This document shows, piece by piece, positions 22,669 to 33,200 of a stretch of DNA of 41,217 nt. Position numbers and translations under genes: made by a program. The first letter of the stretch is position 1. The number at the start of each line of letters is the position of its first letter. This stretch comes from Apostichopus leukothele (Eukaryota > Echinodermata > Holothuroidea > Aspidochirotida > Stichopodidae), in assembly GCA_010014835.2 (NCBI GenBank), contig JAAAKB020000021.1:349715-390931 (forward strand). The letters run 5' to 3'. The notes beneath the pieces are model-generated. The model searched no databases and was not told where the DNA came from. It saw nothing but the letters and a program-made list of their open reading frames with translations.

Positions 22669-24835
22669 AGGAGGCGAGGGGAAAAGGTGTGGGGATGGGA
22701 TGGGAGGGGGGGAGTTGGGTTTATATTCAGTATGTAACACAAATACTGTACTTCATTGAGTAGTGTTAGAGTCAGACAACCTACAAGATTATTGAAAGAG
22801 TTTTTGGCTTTATTTAGCAATATTTTGATGTGTAAGAAAAGTGGATAGTCCAGTATGCCTTCCTCATGACAGTTTTGTTTATCATGTTTGATGGTGAGGG
22901 GAGGGTGTTTGGGTGTGGGGGGGGGGGCAGGTCATGGGGAAGTGGATTTCAACTGCAGTCTGTTGATTCAGGAGGTTGTTTATATCTAGCCTTGAGTCTC
23001 TAAACTACAAATCTGAGTTAGATTCAAGTTACTTCAGCATTATGGTGAATTATTCAAGACTGAGTTAAATTATGATTGTTTTATAGTCGATATTCAATTA
23101 ATACCCTTCAGACTGTCCAAGAGAAAGTAATGAAATGTGAAAGCCATCAACCTATCAAGTTTTATTTCGAATCGACTAGGTGACATGTTTTTGCAAGAGT
23201 GACCAGAAAATATTCACTCTGGGAAAAAATGTTTTCTATTTTGGTTGTATCTTTTGTGATGGAATGAATTACTAAATCAGTACTACTTAAATGCAATAAA
23301 TATCAAATAATTTGGTAAAAGGGATCTCATAAAAAAAAATAAAAAAAAATATGGGATATGGGGTGAAAAAATAAATGTGTGTTTGGGAGTTTATAACTTT
23401 TATTGGGAAATATTTAGACAAATAACACTGTGTAGATAGTGTAGTAAAAACTTTAAAGTAGATCTTTGGTTGCTCCAGTGTTACAAAAGGTTTACATGAT
23501 ATTGTTTGTATATATTAGTCTTATGAATAGAGGATTAACAAGAGATAGAGAATTGTTAATATCTTTTCATATATTTTTTTCTTTTGGTTTGTTTTGGAAG
23601 AACAGTGTGAAGGATATTTTGATTTAAACATTACCGTCTCACTTTCAATTTTGAATGTAAAATAATAGGAACAAAGAAAAAGGGAAAAAAACTTTAAAAC
23701 ATACTAAGTAGTTTTAAAGCTCTTGACACCTTTGTGTTTAATACTAGGAGTATGTAAAGAGTACAGTTCTTAAGGTTTATGTCATTGTAATGCAGTAAAC
23801 AATAAAAAGTTGCTTACATTTGAAAAGAATCAAAGAAGATAACTACAGCAAATTTAATGAGAAAAGAGTTGATTGTGACATTTTTCAAAATTTTAAATCT
23901 ACTCCTCATGTATATAACTTTGTTGGTAATCATTTATGATTTCATACTAGGTTACAAAAAGTTTCAATTGAAGGAAATGAACTTTGATAAAATATTATAG
24001 CTTAGAAGATTGTGCCCATGTGTCTCATGTATTGTACAAATATTGTACAAGATGTGTTGAGAAAGGATGTTTCTTTAACTGCTGATGGATGTACTCCCCA
24101 CTCCCCTCCCTCTCCCCATCTTGTCCAAATTTGAGAAGATGATATTGACTGAAATGTAAACAAAGTCTTGCCACAGTAGACAATAGTTTTAGGCTTGCCC
24201 TCATGAGTTCAGACAACTTATGCAAATGCCAATAATCTTCCATTGACAATAACAATCATCTCTAATTATGTTTGAATATTTGCCAATTTGTTAGCACATG
24301 GAAATTTCAGGGATTTTTAGTTTCTCATAAAGTATAATTCTTTTTTGTTTTTAACAGGGCCTTAAAAAGTTCTTCCAAATGGCAACTCTAGTGGTTTTAT
24401 AATATATACATATATATTTTTTGGTTTTATTTAGCTGGAATAATAAGCATGTGTAATTTGTCTGTTGAATCAAAATAAAAAGTAAGTTTCATTGTTGCAC
24501 TGAACTGAAGTATTGTCAGTGTGTTAGTTGGTATTAATGATGAATGATATTATAACTACAGTGTCATTCATTAAAAATGACACTTCAGCCCTTAACATTC
24601 AAATTTGACTTCCTTTTTACAAGTATTTTTTAATGACTCCTTTTCTGTATGTGTGTTAAGCAATGTACATACTACTTTGCATAAATTTATACAATACTTT
24701 TATAGATTCAAACACAAATATGGACAAGATAAGATAACTCAAGACAATACACCTTAAGAGGAGTAAATGGTATATAGTGACACCAGTTAATACATTAAGG
24801 GATCTTCTGGTGGCTGAAGTTGATTGCTGAATAAA
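22669..24835 (+). other. Probable 3' untranslated region of RREB1
   Basis: This is AT-rich non-coding sequence directly after the stop codon. Canonical AATAAA signals lie at 23,801-23,806, 24,474-24,479 and 24,830-24,835. I cannot tell which is used. An 11-base G run sits at 22,917-22,927. A short inverted repeat (AGTGTCATT and AATGACACT) lies at about 24,559-24,584. Confidence 0.5.
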
Positions 24836-26799
24836 AATGATTAAACCTTTTCTGCATATTTAGGTCAAAACCACATCCTTATAGCAGTTTACTTTGCAAG
24901 AAAATTTTTCTGTTATTTTCTTTATAATAATTAACTCATTAATTCAAAGAAAAAGAAAAACAAAGTTTACATAAAAGTTGCATTTTGATGAAATTCTAAA
25001 TACAGAGAACCTTGACAGCTAAACAAACATTCCAAATGTACCAGGTCTTCAAGAAAAAAATCATCTAGAAGATTATTGTATGAGAGTACAGGATTGCTAT
25101 TAAGACATTACAGCCCACCTATTGTGATCCACTTCAGGGAAGGATCGAGGTATTAATCTTGAGTAGGGACAAGATATAGATAGGGAATCTCAGCTAACAG
25201 TGTTGAAGTGTCACATTGTACTGGATTATTCCTTTAAAAGCATATGATGAAGCCTGGATTATGTGGATTGTACTGTAGTTGCCTAATCATAACTATTCCC
25301 AGTCATCATGGTGTGCTGGTGGTACAAATGGCCATTAAACTCTTTGTGAAATGTGAAATTTTGTACAAGCAAATTGTGAATCATAAAAAACTGAATTTCA
25401 TTTCATATAAAAAAAAAATGTCAAAATAACAAAGATTTGTATGGACTTTTTTTGTAAGAATGAATTTCTAATATTTTGTTTTTTTATGAAGATTTTTTGA
25501 CCATCCAAAGAGTCTCAATGCTTAGTAGTGTTTGATTTTATTATGCAAAGTTTATGTATTTGATATTACAATTTATACTTTTGCAGTGATGTGCATATAT
25601 GTATATTGTTTAATACAGTTATTGGTTCTACACAGTTACTACAGTATCACTATCAACTGACTCAACTTTTCCAACATGTATTTAATACAGATACCCTATT
25701 AATACAGCAGGCAGCACATATTACTTTCATTGTAAGCTAATATGATGAACCAAATGCTGTCTCATGTCACTGAAAATCACATGTTAATTTTCATGTTATT
25801 AATTGCATCATGCCTATTGTCATTGCTGAAGTTTAAATAGCTGTACTGAAGAAAAAACTGGGAGGAAAAGAAATTTGACCAATAAAACTTTTGGAGTACT
25901 AGTGCATTCTGTTGTCCTTGCCCATGTGCTCCATGTAGCCCTGTTCCTCTCCAATGTTAGTTGGCCTATAGAGATTTGGCAGAATTTTATTAAATGCGAC
26001 ATTTTACTTGTGACCTTTGCTAGTGACATCATCAAAAGGAAGCTTTTGTAGGGGAAATAAAACAGCATCTATTTAAATCTTCTTTGTTATGTGTTGATGT
26101 TGTAAATATTCCTTTCATAGTAAACAATCTATCCTATTGTACATACTTAATCCATTCCACTTTCTTTCTCTATTTCTGTAACCAGATTCTTGCAATTTTT
26201 TCATTCCCTACGTACATTTCTGTTTTACTTTTATGTTTTCCCTTAAGATGTGCAACAAAATCCTATAAATTTCCCTTTTTTTTTAATCCTGTATATTTTT
26301 GCTATCGGAGAAAATGTTTTCAAGAAATGTGATGCTTTGATTATCGATTCTATGGTAAAAGAAAGTTTGGTAAAGTGAGAAATATGTTTAAAATATTAAG
26401 ATGTTTATTCCAGAGATATTAGGGAGGAGGTGGGTGAAAATAGTTATCATTTTCTTTTCTCTTTCTTTTCTTTAATTTTCCACTCCTTTTTTTTAATTAT
26501 TAGATAAGTCTGTACTCATACTGGTATTTTAACTGTACTCTATTTGCCACCATGGATTTTTAATTGTACTCCATGTGTGGCATTTTGGAAATTTAGTATA
26601 GATACTACTGCAAAATAACATACATAGAACTATGTGACACAATGTGACACCCCTTCTCATTGAATATATTTTATGGACCTGTTTGGTACTATATTAATTA
26701 CATAGTTTCTCCTACTTAGGCACCCCAAGAGCTCCCCAGGATTCATGGAGGACATTAAGTCACATTTGGCGGGGGGGGGGGGGGGGGGTGGTTTACAAA
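24836..26799. other. Intergenic region between the two genes
   Basis: I recognise no gene here. Open frames of 60-80 codons are rich in Phe, Leu and Tyr, as expected from AT-rich non-coding DNA. The initiator exon and promoter of the downstream GTPase gene may lie here or inside the assembly gap. An 18-base G run (26,771-26,788) leads into the gap. Confidence 0.45.
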
Positions 26800-26899
26800 N
26801 NNNNNNNNNNNNNNNNNNNNNNNNNNNNNNNNNNNNNNNNNNNNNNNNNNNNNNNNNNNNNNNNNNNNNNNNNNNNNNNNNNNNNNNNNNNNNNNNNNN
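26800..26899. other. Assembly gap (100 N)
   Basis: Exactly 100 N characters, a conventional placeholder for a gap of unknown size. It is flanked on the left by an 18-base G run and on the right by a 13-base C run (26,907-26,919). Sequencing or assembly probably failed in a G-rich repeat. Anything lost here could include the first exon or promoter of the GTPase gene. Confidence 0.99.
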
Positions 26900-26950
26900 G
26901 ATTCCTCCCCCCCCCCCCCGATCAAATTTCTGGCTACGTCCCTGCTTGAG
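26900..26950 (-). repeat. Possible terminus of a dispersed element ('gggacgtagccag')
   Basis: Read on the minus strand, the sequence is 'cagggacgtagccagaaatttgatc' followed by a G run. 'Cgtagccag' followed by a G tract resembles the end of a high-copy dispersed repeat that I recall from echinoderm and other marine invertebrate genomes. The body would lie in the gap. I cannot name the family, and the call rests on a short match from memory. Confidence 0.35.
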
Positions 26951-27120
26951 GCGCATAGACATATTCAGATAAGACTTTTAGTCTGCAACTGTATGTGTTT
27001 AAACGCCTACAATGCATTTATACACTTTAAAGGTATCGTTAGCCTACAAACAATTTAGCGTTCACGTTATCGAATTTTAATAATTCCTTGTTTTGCACAT
27101 CTATCTTCATTTCATGTTAG

Positions 27121-27210
27121 GAAGTAGATCGTCTGAATTAACAACGACAAATGAAGAAAGCAATCACAGCCATCTTCGGTCGTTGCCTGTCGTGCCACTG
27201 TCTGATAACG
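27121..27210 (+). CDS. Tentative upstream exon of the death-fold GTPase gene
   Basis: A pyrimidine-rich tract ending 'ttcatgttag' precedes 27,121, and 'aacg' followed by gtatgaagt gives a donor at 27,211. The 90-base stretch is open in phase 1 and leaves in phase 1, exactly as required to join the exon at 28,323. It would encode about 30 Ser/Thr/Asn-rich residues, in character with the next exon. No domain is visible. Support is splice-site quality plus phase agreement only, and a chance open stretch of 90 bases is possible. Confidence 0.4.
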
Positions 27211-28322
27211 GTATGAAGTTAATAACAAATATTTCCAACTTGAGTGAAAGAGAACAATGCACTTAGTTGTTTCCAAAATACAACAATGACAGACCAATGG
27301 GGATTGTGTAGTCTTGTATATATAGGATATCTCAAGAAACCCACATTTATATTGCACTTTCAGTATTTTTTAAATAATAATAGAAATTGTAATTGTAACT
27401 GGAGGTTAAAAGTCACTTTCGACCAATTACACTATGGAGTCTTATAGATGCCGATGGTCATTTGCAGTCAGCAAAGGTCAACATGTGAACTTTTCTTTTC
27501 ACGTAGTATCTCAAGAAGGGAAATTAAGTATACCACCTTGAATGCAAGCACCTACTATTTTAGTGAAGAAAAACTTGAATTGAATGAGTGCCATAAACCA
27601 TTTTCGGATGTAGAGCGACTTAATTAAATGTAACGTTCGTCACATGACAGTAACGATGGAAGCCTATACTTACTGATACAGTTTGTGTTAAGTAATTAAT
27701 TAATTATTTATCATTAAACATAGAGATGCCGAGGAAATTACTAAATATACACTTAATTGACTAAAGGCACAGCATGAATTTGGATATGTTGTAGAGCATG
27801 AAAGCACACTTCTATCAGTTTAGGTTCTATTTCTATACCAATTTTTTGCTTTTTTTGAGAATTGACCCTTTAAACAGGCAAGGTTTATCATATTTATTTA
27901 ATTTCTTCCTTAAGTCATCCTTTAACGATGAGGAAACGTGCACGTTGATACTGTCTTGCGAAATCGTGGTGTGATCCAGTTGGTAACGGTAACAGCGCTA
28001 TATGTACATATTCTGACATGAATGTAAACCATGTGCATATTTATCTTACATAAAGGTGCGTCTGCTTTGTGTTAGAATCTGGTCCTCCGTTCTGCATAAA
28101 TAGTAACAAAGAATGGTAATTTCACTCAGTAATACAGTTTTGTCAATATGCAAAATGGCACATAGAATACATTGGTAACTTTTGTATTCAATCAAACTTA
28201 AATGTTAATTTCCATTTTCGCGGCAAAATTGTTTCGTAAATCTTCACTTTATTTTGGAACAGAAGTTCCTATAGTGATCTGAAAGATTAGTAAAATTGTA
28301 AAACAAATTTCTATCTTCTCAG
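27211..28322 (+). other. Probable intron of the GTPase gene
   Basis: AT-rich sequence with no recognised gene, ending in the acceptor 'ctatcttctcag' at 28,322. If the 27,121-27,210 exon is not real, this is simply upstream sequence or part of a longer intron. Confidence 0.4.
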
Positions 28323-28520
28323 GAAATGCAAAAAAAAGCATAACACCACGTCGGACCTTCGAGCGTGATGGAAGCAGTTCGAAAGAAGGAAGTTCCCCAG
28401 ACGTTAGCCTTAAACAAGCGGGGAGTCCTGTGGACAGATCTGTGACGTCAATTCCATCAAACGTTGCTAGTAACTCTACCACTTCATCGCAAAGCGATGG
28501 AATCGCTTCATTTTCAACTG
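28323..28520 (+). CDS. GTPase gene, Ser/Thr-rich linker exon
   Basis: The exon is flanked by a strong acceptor (ctatcttctcag) and donor (actg followed by gtatgt). It is 198 bases, open only in the frame that enters and leaves in phase 1, and joins the death-fold exon at 28,812. It encodes about 66 residues: a basic start (NAKKS, then TPRR) followed by a Ser/Thr/Gly/Asp-rich, probably disordered segment with several SP dipeptides. No domain is recognised. It is probably a flexible tether ahead of the death-fold domain. Confidence 0.65.
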
Positions 28521-28811
28521 GTATGTACAGCTGCATGGTTTGAAAGTCAATGCTGGGGGTAGGAGGTGGGGGGGGGGGGGTTGCGAGATAAGGAAAAGAG
28601 AACACGTGGGTGTGGGAGGGCAACATATGTATTGAAGAGAAAAGGGGAATGGAAAGAAGATGATGGGGTGGATTAGTTATTCCTATCTTTAACTTTGAGA
28701 CTATGACGTTGAATGGCGCCAAGGCGTTGTAGCCGCAACGCTGTTTTTAAGTTCATTCTGCTTAGAAAGAGTAAAGCAAACTTGTGTTTTCTTTGTTATC
28801 TTCTAATGAAG
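28521..28811 (+). other. GTPase gene intron, phase 1, with G run
   Basis: A short intron of 291 bases, starting gtatgt and ending 'cttctaatgaag'. It contains a 13-base G run (28,568-28,580). An open frame on the opposite strand across this intron and the flanking exon has no recognisable content. Confidence 0.65.
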
Positions 28812-29153
28812 GCAAAAACGCTGGTAAGGCTGCAAAATTCCAGATCAAGCCATTTCGTAGAATGGTACGACAACTAGAAAAATACTTAGATACTGCAGAG
28901 GTTATGGAACTTGCCCAACTAACAGGACAAACTGACGTGGTACTAAAGATGGAAGAACTGCAACGACCGTTGTACCATCTGATGGCTATCTGGGAAACGA
29001 AGGGCATTGTCACCGAGAATAATGTAGATACATTGGTAGAACTACTGGAAGAGCTGGAGACATATGAAGCCCTGGATCTGGTCAAAGATTATCAGGAATT
29101 ACTTTCAGAAGGTTCGACTGAAGTAACTATGACGGTTTGCTCGATGCCAACAG
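28812..29153 (+). CDS. GTPase gene, death-effector-like domain exon
   Basis: The exon is bounded by acceptor 'tctaatgaag' and donor acag followed by gtgagc, with phase 1 on both sides (342 bases, 114 residues). The encoded segment is helical and reads like a death-effector domain. It has an FRRMVRQLEKYL first helix, an ELAQLTGQTD turn, then 'LYHLMAIWETKGIV', then 'NNVDTLVELLEELETYEAL', then 'DLVKDYQE'. That order matches FADD- and caspase-8-type DEDs (sel..L; lf..le..g.i...n...L.elL..l...dLv). The charge-triad R-x-D-L element is not intact: YEAL replaces it. A death-fold domain ahead of a giant GTPase suggests recruitment into a signalling or cell-death complex. A DED is my first choice, with CARD or another death fold as alternatives. 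A structure prediction would settle it. Confidence 0.75.
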
Positions 29154-29310
29154 GTGAGCGTACCGAATTGTTGACCTCTATTTCCTTCACCAAACTTCTT
29201 TTGGGAAAGACAATGAATCATTGGTTGCCCATAATTCTAGCAAACAATGATGTGATATGTTCAACAGGTCATAGCCCGAAAACCTTCTAAACACGTTAAC
29301 TCACAACGTA

Positions 29311-29540
29311 GAGATTGGATTTATTTCATACTTGGTATGTTGATGCAACTTATTGAGTACAAGAACGCTATTGTTTTCTGCAGAGTTTAAAGGTCATTTG
29401 AAGTCAAAAGAGGTCAAATTAAAGGGAAAGCTTGGATTTACTTCATACTTTGTATGCGGATGCACCTTATTAGTACGATAACCCTCTGTTCTCAGCAGTG
29501 TTCGAGTTTGAGGTGGTCAGTGGTCAACATGTTATGTGAA
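29311..29540. repeat. Diverged tandem repeat, about 115-bp unit, two copies
   Basis: The copy beginning 'gattggatttatttcatac' at about 29,312 and the copy beginning 'gcttggatttacttcatac' at about 29,430 share 'ggatttacttcatacttggtatg', 'gatgcaccttattgagtac' and a downstream 'aggtcaaaggtca'-like tract, with many substitutions. This looks like an intronic minisatellite of the kind common in echinoderm genes. The family is not identified. Confidence 0.65.
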
Positions 29541-29547
29541 ATAACTT

Positions 29548-29583
29548 ACCCAACTACAAAATTTGTGGAAATTGTAGTTGGGT
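29548..29583. repeat. 12-bp perfect inverted repeat (hairpin)
   Basis: ACCCAACTACAA at 29,548-29,559 pairs with TTGTAGTTGGGT at 29,572-29,583 across a 12-base loop. It lies inside the intron before the GTPase exon. It may be a MITE remnant or a structural element, and there is no evidence of function. Confidence 0.8.
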
Positions 29584-30290
29584 GGTTCATGCCCCGTTAT
29601 GTGTAATACCTGCATTAAGCACAGCAGGCATGAAAGATTTAATAACTTCCTCCACAACGTTGCACAATGGTTTTTCTTTCAACCTGTGTTGAAAAGGAGG
29701 CGAGGGGGTTAGGTAGGGGATAGTATGAGTTCGGCATTCTTCTGCAATTTTATATTTTACAAGAGCTACGGAGCTGTCACGTTTCACACTTGGGGTTAAA
29801 GTTTGCCATTTAATAAACCTTCTCTAAGTCCCAGTTCTATACAGAAAAAATGTTCATCATTCGTTATAGCTGAAAGTCTAGAACAAGCAACATTAAGTCT
29901 TATGTGCCAAAATGAAATTAGCAAAAACGATACAAAAATCTAACATTTATTTGATGAATTGCTTTTGTATCACATTAAGTGACACCGGATTTGACCTTTA
30001 CTCTTTTAAGTCCCTTGTTCAGACACTGAGAGTGATTAACCCTTCCACGTATGTCTGTCATCAACTTTCAGCATTGTATTTTCCCTTTTATCGGTCAAGT
30101 GAAGTGGAACTCTTTTCCGATGTTCCGGCAATTGACTCTAGGACACAATTTTCCTCCATGGCTCTATCAATCCACTGATTCCATTTTTAAACTGATATGA
30201 AGGACAAGGAATCACTAAACCTCCTGGCCTTCTAGTTTTTTTTAAAGTATATACAGTTTATGGGGAAAATTGTTCTCTTTCACAATACAG

Positions 30291-33200
30291 ATACTACACA
30301 ATCTATTGAAGTTCCCAACCAACGAGAACGTAAAGGCTACGTACAGTCAAATGAAGAGTCGCGAACATCATTAAGAGCAAGTAAAATATTGCCAACCCCT
30401 TCGAGGAAAAGTCGTTGCAGTCGACAAGTAACTCACACGAGGGAAGATGATGTGCTAACTGTTCTTCAATTGCTTGGGATTGACCAGCAAGAAGGTAAAA
30501 GGTTAACCATAATATATAGTATGACGCTTGACCGTATTCATCTGTTTGAAGATACCATATCTCCTGTAAATGTTGTCATGGGTTTCTTAACTCGCTTAAT
30601 ATCATACGATTATCGTTCAATACGACTTTTTAAGGAACTGGAAGAGCCCAACCTGATCCTTCCAGCCGTCCCATCTCAACATCCAAATAGTAACCCTTCT
30701 TCTTTTGGTTCTACTAACACAGTTAGATTGAGTTGCAGAGATATTGTGTATGTCATTCTTATGCATTGCGATCCTTTCCTTAAGCAAGAGCTTTTGTCGA
30801 AATTGTCAGCATGTCAGCTGGCTGTTCCTATAATTCTTCCAGATTTAAGTCAAAACAGCCTTTCATTTCTTTTGTGGGGTATCCAGAAGATATCGAAAGC
30901 ATGGCAGGACCCAGCAAGTTCCGTTGTTAATGAAGTTAATGTTACACAGTATCCCTTTCCGGTTGTAGCGGCAGTGAGATTTGCTAATCCAGCCTGCTCT
31001 AAATCGAACACTTTGAACAAAATTTTGGGTTCTGTTCATGGAAATGACGATCATCCGTACTTCTGTAGTCAAGAGCAGGACGTTGCCCCTTCCATTTTAT
31101 CCAAAGGGACACTTGAAGCGGTGTGGTACCTTCCAAGTGGCCGTAAAAGTCGTAAACATACCCTGGAAACAGCAGTTTGCTTTTTAAATCTCAGGGGAGA
31201 TGCATTAGATCTCCCTGCGCAGGTCCAATTTCTCTGTCATTATGCAACAGTCACATTAGTGTTCGTCAACAAAAGAGATGTGAAAAAAATGCTGCGTCAG
31301 CTTAACGAAATTACTCGGAAGAGCAAAGTACTGCTAATTTTGTCATCAAATGGAACGTCAGATTTCAGATGTAAAGAAGATGAGTATTTGATTGCTTCTA
31401 TCAAACGAACAGGTGCGAATGTCGTTGACACGTCAACTCTTGCATCAGTCGATGTCAGCGAAAAGATATGTTATCAAATGAAGGGACTACTCAAAGAAGG
31501 GAAGCCAGTCTCAGTTAATCTTGACAGCGCAGTATCAATTTGTGAAGAAATTGGCATTACAGTGGATACCTTACATCCATGGTGTTCAAAAGCAAGGGAG
31601 GCAGCCGTGAAAATATTACAAAAATGCAGAGAAAACCCCAAACAGTACAAACTAAAGGCACTCCCCTTGCAAGTGAAATGGCAAAAATGGTCGCAACTTG
31701 ACAAAGACCGCAGCTGGAAAGGTGCACAAGGCAACGTAGAAAGGGAGCTTGCGAGGTTGAACACGGCCAAAAATAACCAAAGGCATCAGCAACGCGAGAT
31801 AGGTATGTCTACAGAGATGCGTTTTCTTTACGAAGAACTGTTGCATACGTCTGCAGAGTACAAACAATTCTTGGTGTTTTGGCTTGAGCACTACCTAAAT
31901 GAGGTTTCTCTTGCAAGCTTGCGTCCCCTTCTAGATGACATGAAGACAACTAGAGATGAGCTACGGGATACCGCTGCAAAGATAACAGACATGCAAAGAC
32001 GACTTAACGTTTCTTCCATTCCCATTCAACAACAAAAATCTATGCAAGCAAATGTGAAACAATTGAAATCAAAGGAAAGTAAATTGCAGATACATCTTAC
32101 AGAGAAGACAAAGACATTTGACGCATCTTCTCTAGGTTTCGAGCATTTCGTTAGGGAATTCGGACAAATATATGAGTGCTTCCATAACACTGTACCACGG
32201 AATCAACGAAACGCAAGACAGCCATTCGATGTCAAATTACTACCGCAAATGGCTGCTGAAATGTTGCTAAGCGGCCACCCTATGGAGATTTTTGATGGAG
32301 ACGCGTGTCATGTACCAATTAAGTGGGTAAAGGGAGTTCTGAAAGCGGTTCATGACAAGATTGGGGACGCGTCTGTGTATGTTATATCAGTCATCGGCAT
32401 ACAAAGCAGTGGTAAGTCAACGCTTCTCAATAGTATGTTTGGTGTTCGATTTGCTGTGAGTGCAGGTCGATGCACTCGAGGCGTGTTCATGCAGTTGTTA
32501 CCATTATCTGATACCCTTCGAAAAGAAATCGGCTGTGAGTACATAGCCGTCATAGACACAGAAGGTCTGAAAGCGCCAGAAAAAGCTATCGCTGAACAGA
32601 AAAGCGAGGACAATGAATTAGCGACGTTCGCCTTGTGTCTCTCCGATATGACTCTCATCAACATTGGAGGGCAAACCGTGGGAGAGGACTTGTCCAACAT
32701 TCTTCAAATATCTGCACATGCATTCATAAGGATGAAAGAGGTTCATTTGAGTTCATCGTGCTACCTTATTCAGCAATTCGTAGCTGACATAACTGCTCAA
32801 TATAGAAACCAGAGCAGTACCCAGAGCATACTTCAGAAACTTGATCAAGCTGTCGTAACCGCCGCAGCAGAAGAACGGAAAGAGGATCAGTACAGACAGT
32901 TCTCAGACTGTTTTAACATTGTCAACATTGACAACAAAGACGATAACGTGCAGTACATTCCCAGCCTTTGGAGAGGTTCCATGTCGTCTCCCAATCACGA
33001 CTACAGTGAGACTGTGTTAAAGCTAAAGTCCGCGCTTTTGAGAGAAATAAAGGAGAACAGTCGATCGTTCAAATTGTCAGATTTTGAGAAGAGAGTTAGT
33101 AGTGTTTGGAATGCAGTGAAGCAAGAGGATTTTGTATTCAACTTCCGTAACACCGTCGAGATCGCACAATACAACAAGTTTACGCAAATTTTTAAGAGGC

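Larger units (their letters stand above)
29154..30290 (+). other. GTPase gene intron, phase 1, repeat-bearing
   Basis: The intron starts gtgagc and ends 'tttcacaatacag'. Removing it joins DED exon and GTPase exon in frame (G + AT gives Asp). It carries a diverged tandem repeat and a hairpin, listed separately. A second possible acceptor ('tatatacag') at about 30,256 would add a short segment containing an ATG at 30,260. It would not preserve phase 1, because only the 30,291 start joins correctly. Confidence 0.7.

Noticed and set aside
26657-26972. Open frames on both strands across the N gap
   Set aside because: They exist only because N was translated as unknown; their Gly and Pro runs come from homopolymers.
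28249-28722. 157-codon open frame on the minus strand
   Set aside because: It spans an exon, an intron and a G run of the GTPase gene on the other strand; the content is Pro-run and hydrophobic low complexity with no domain.
30260-30290. ATG at 30,260 as the start of the giant GTPase
   Set aside because: An acceptor at 30,290 joins in phase with the death-domain exon, and the ten residues before it are not needed by any domain. Alternative promoter use cannot be fully excluded.
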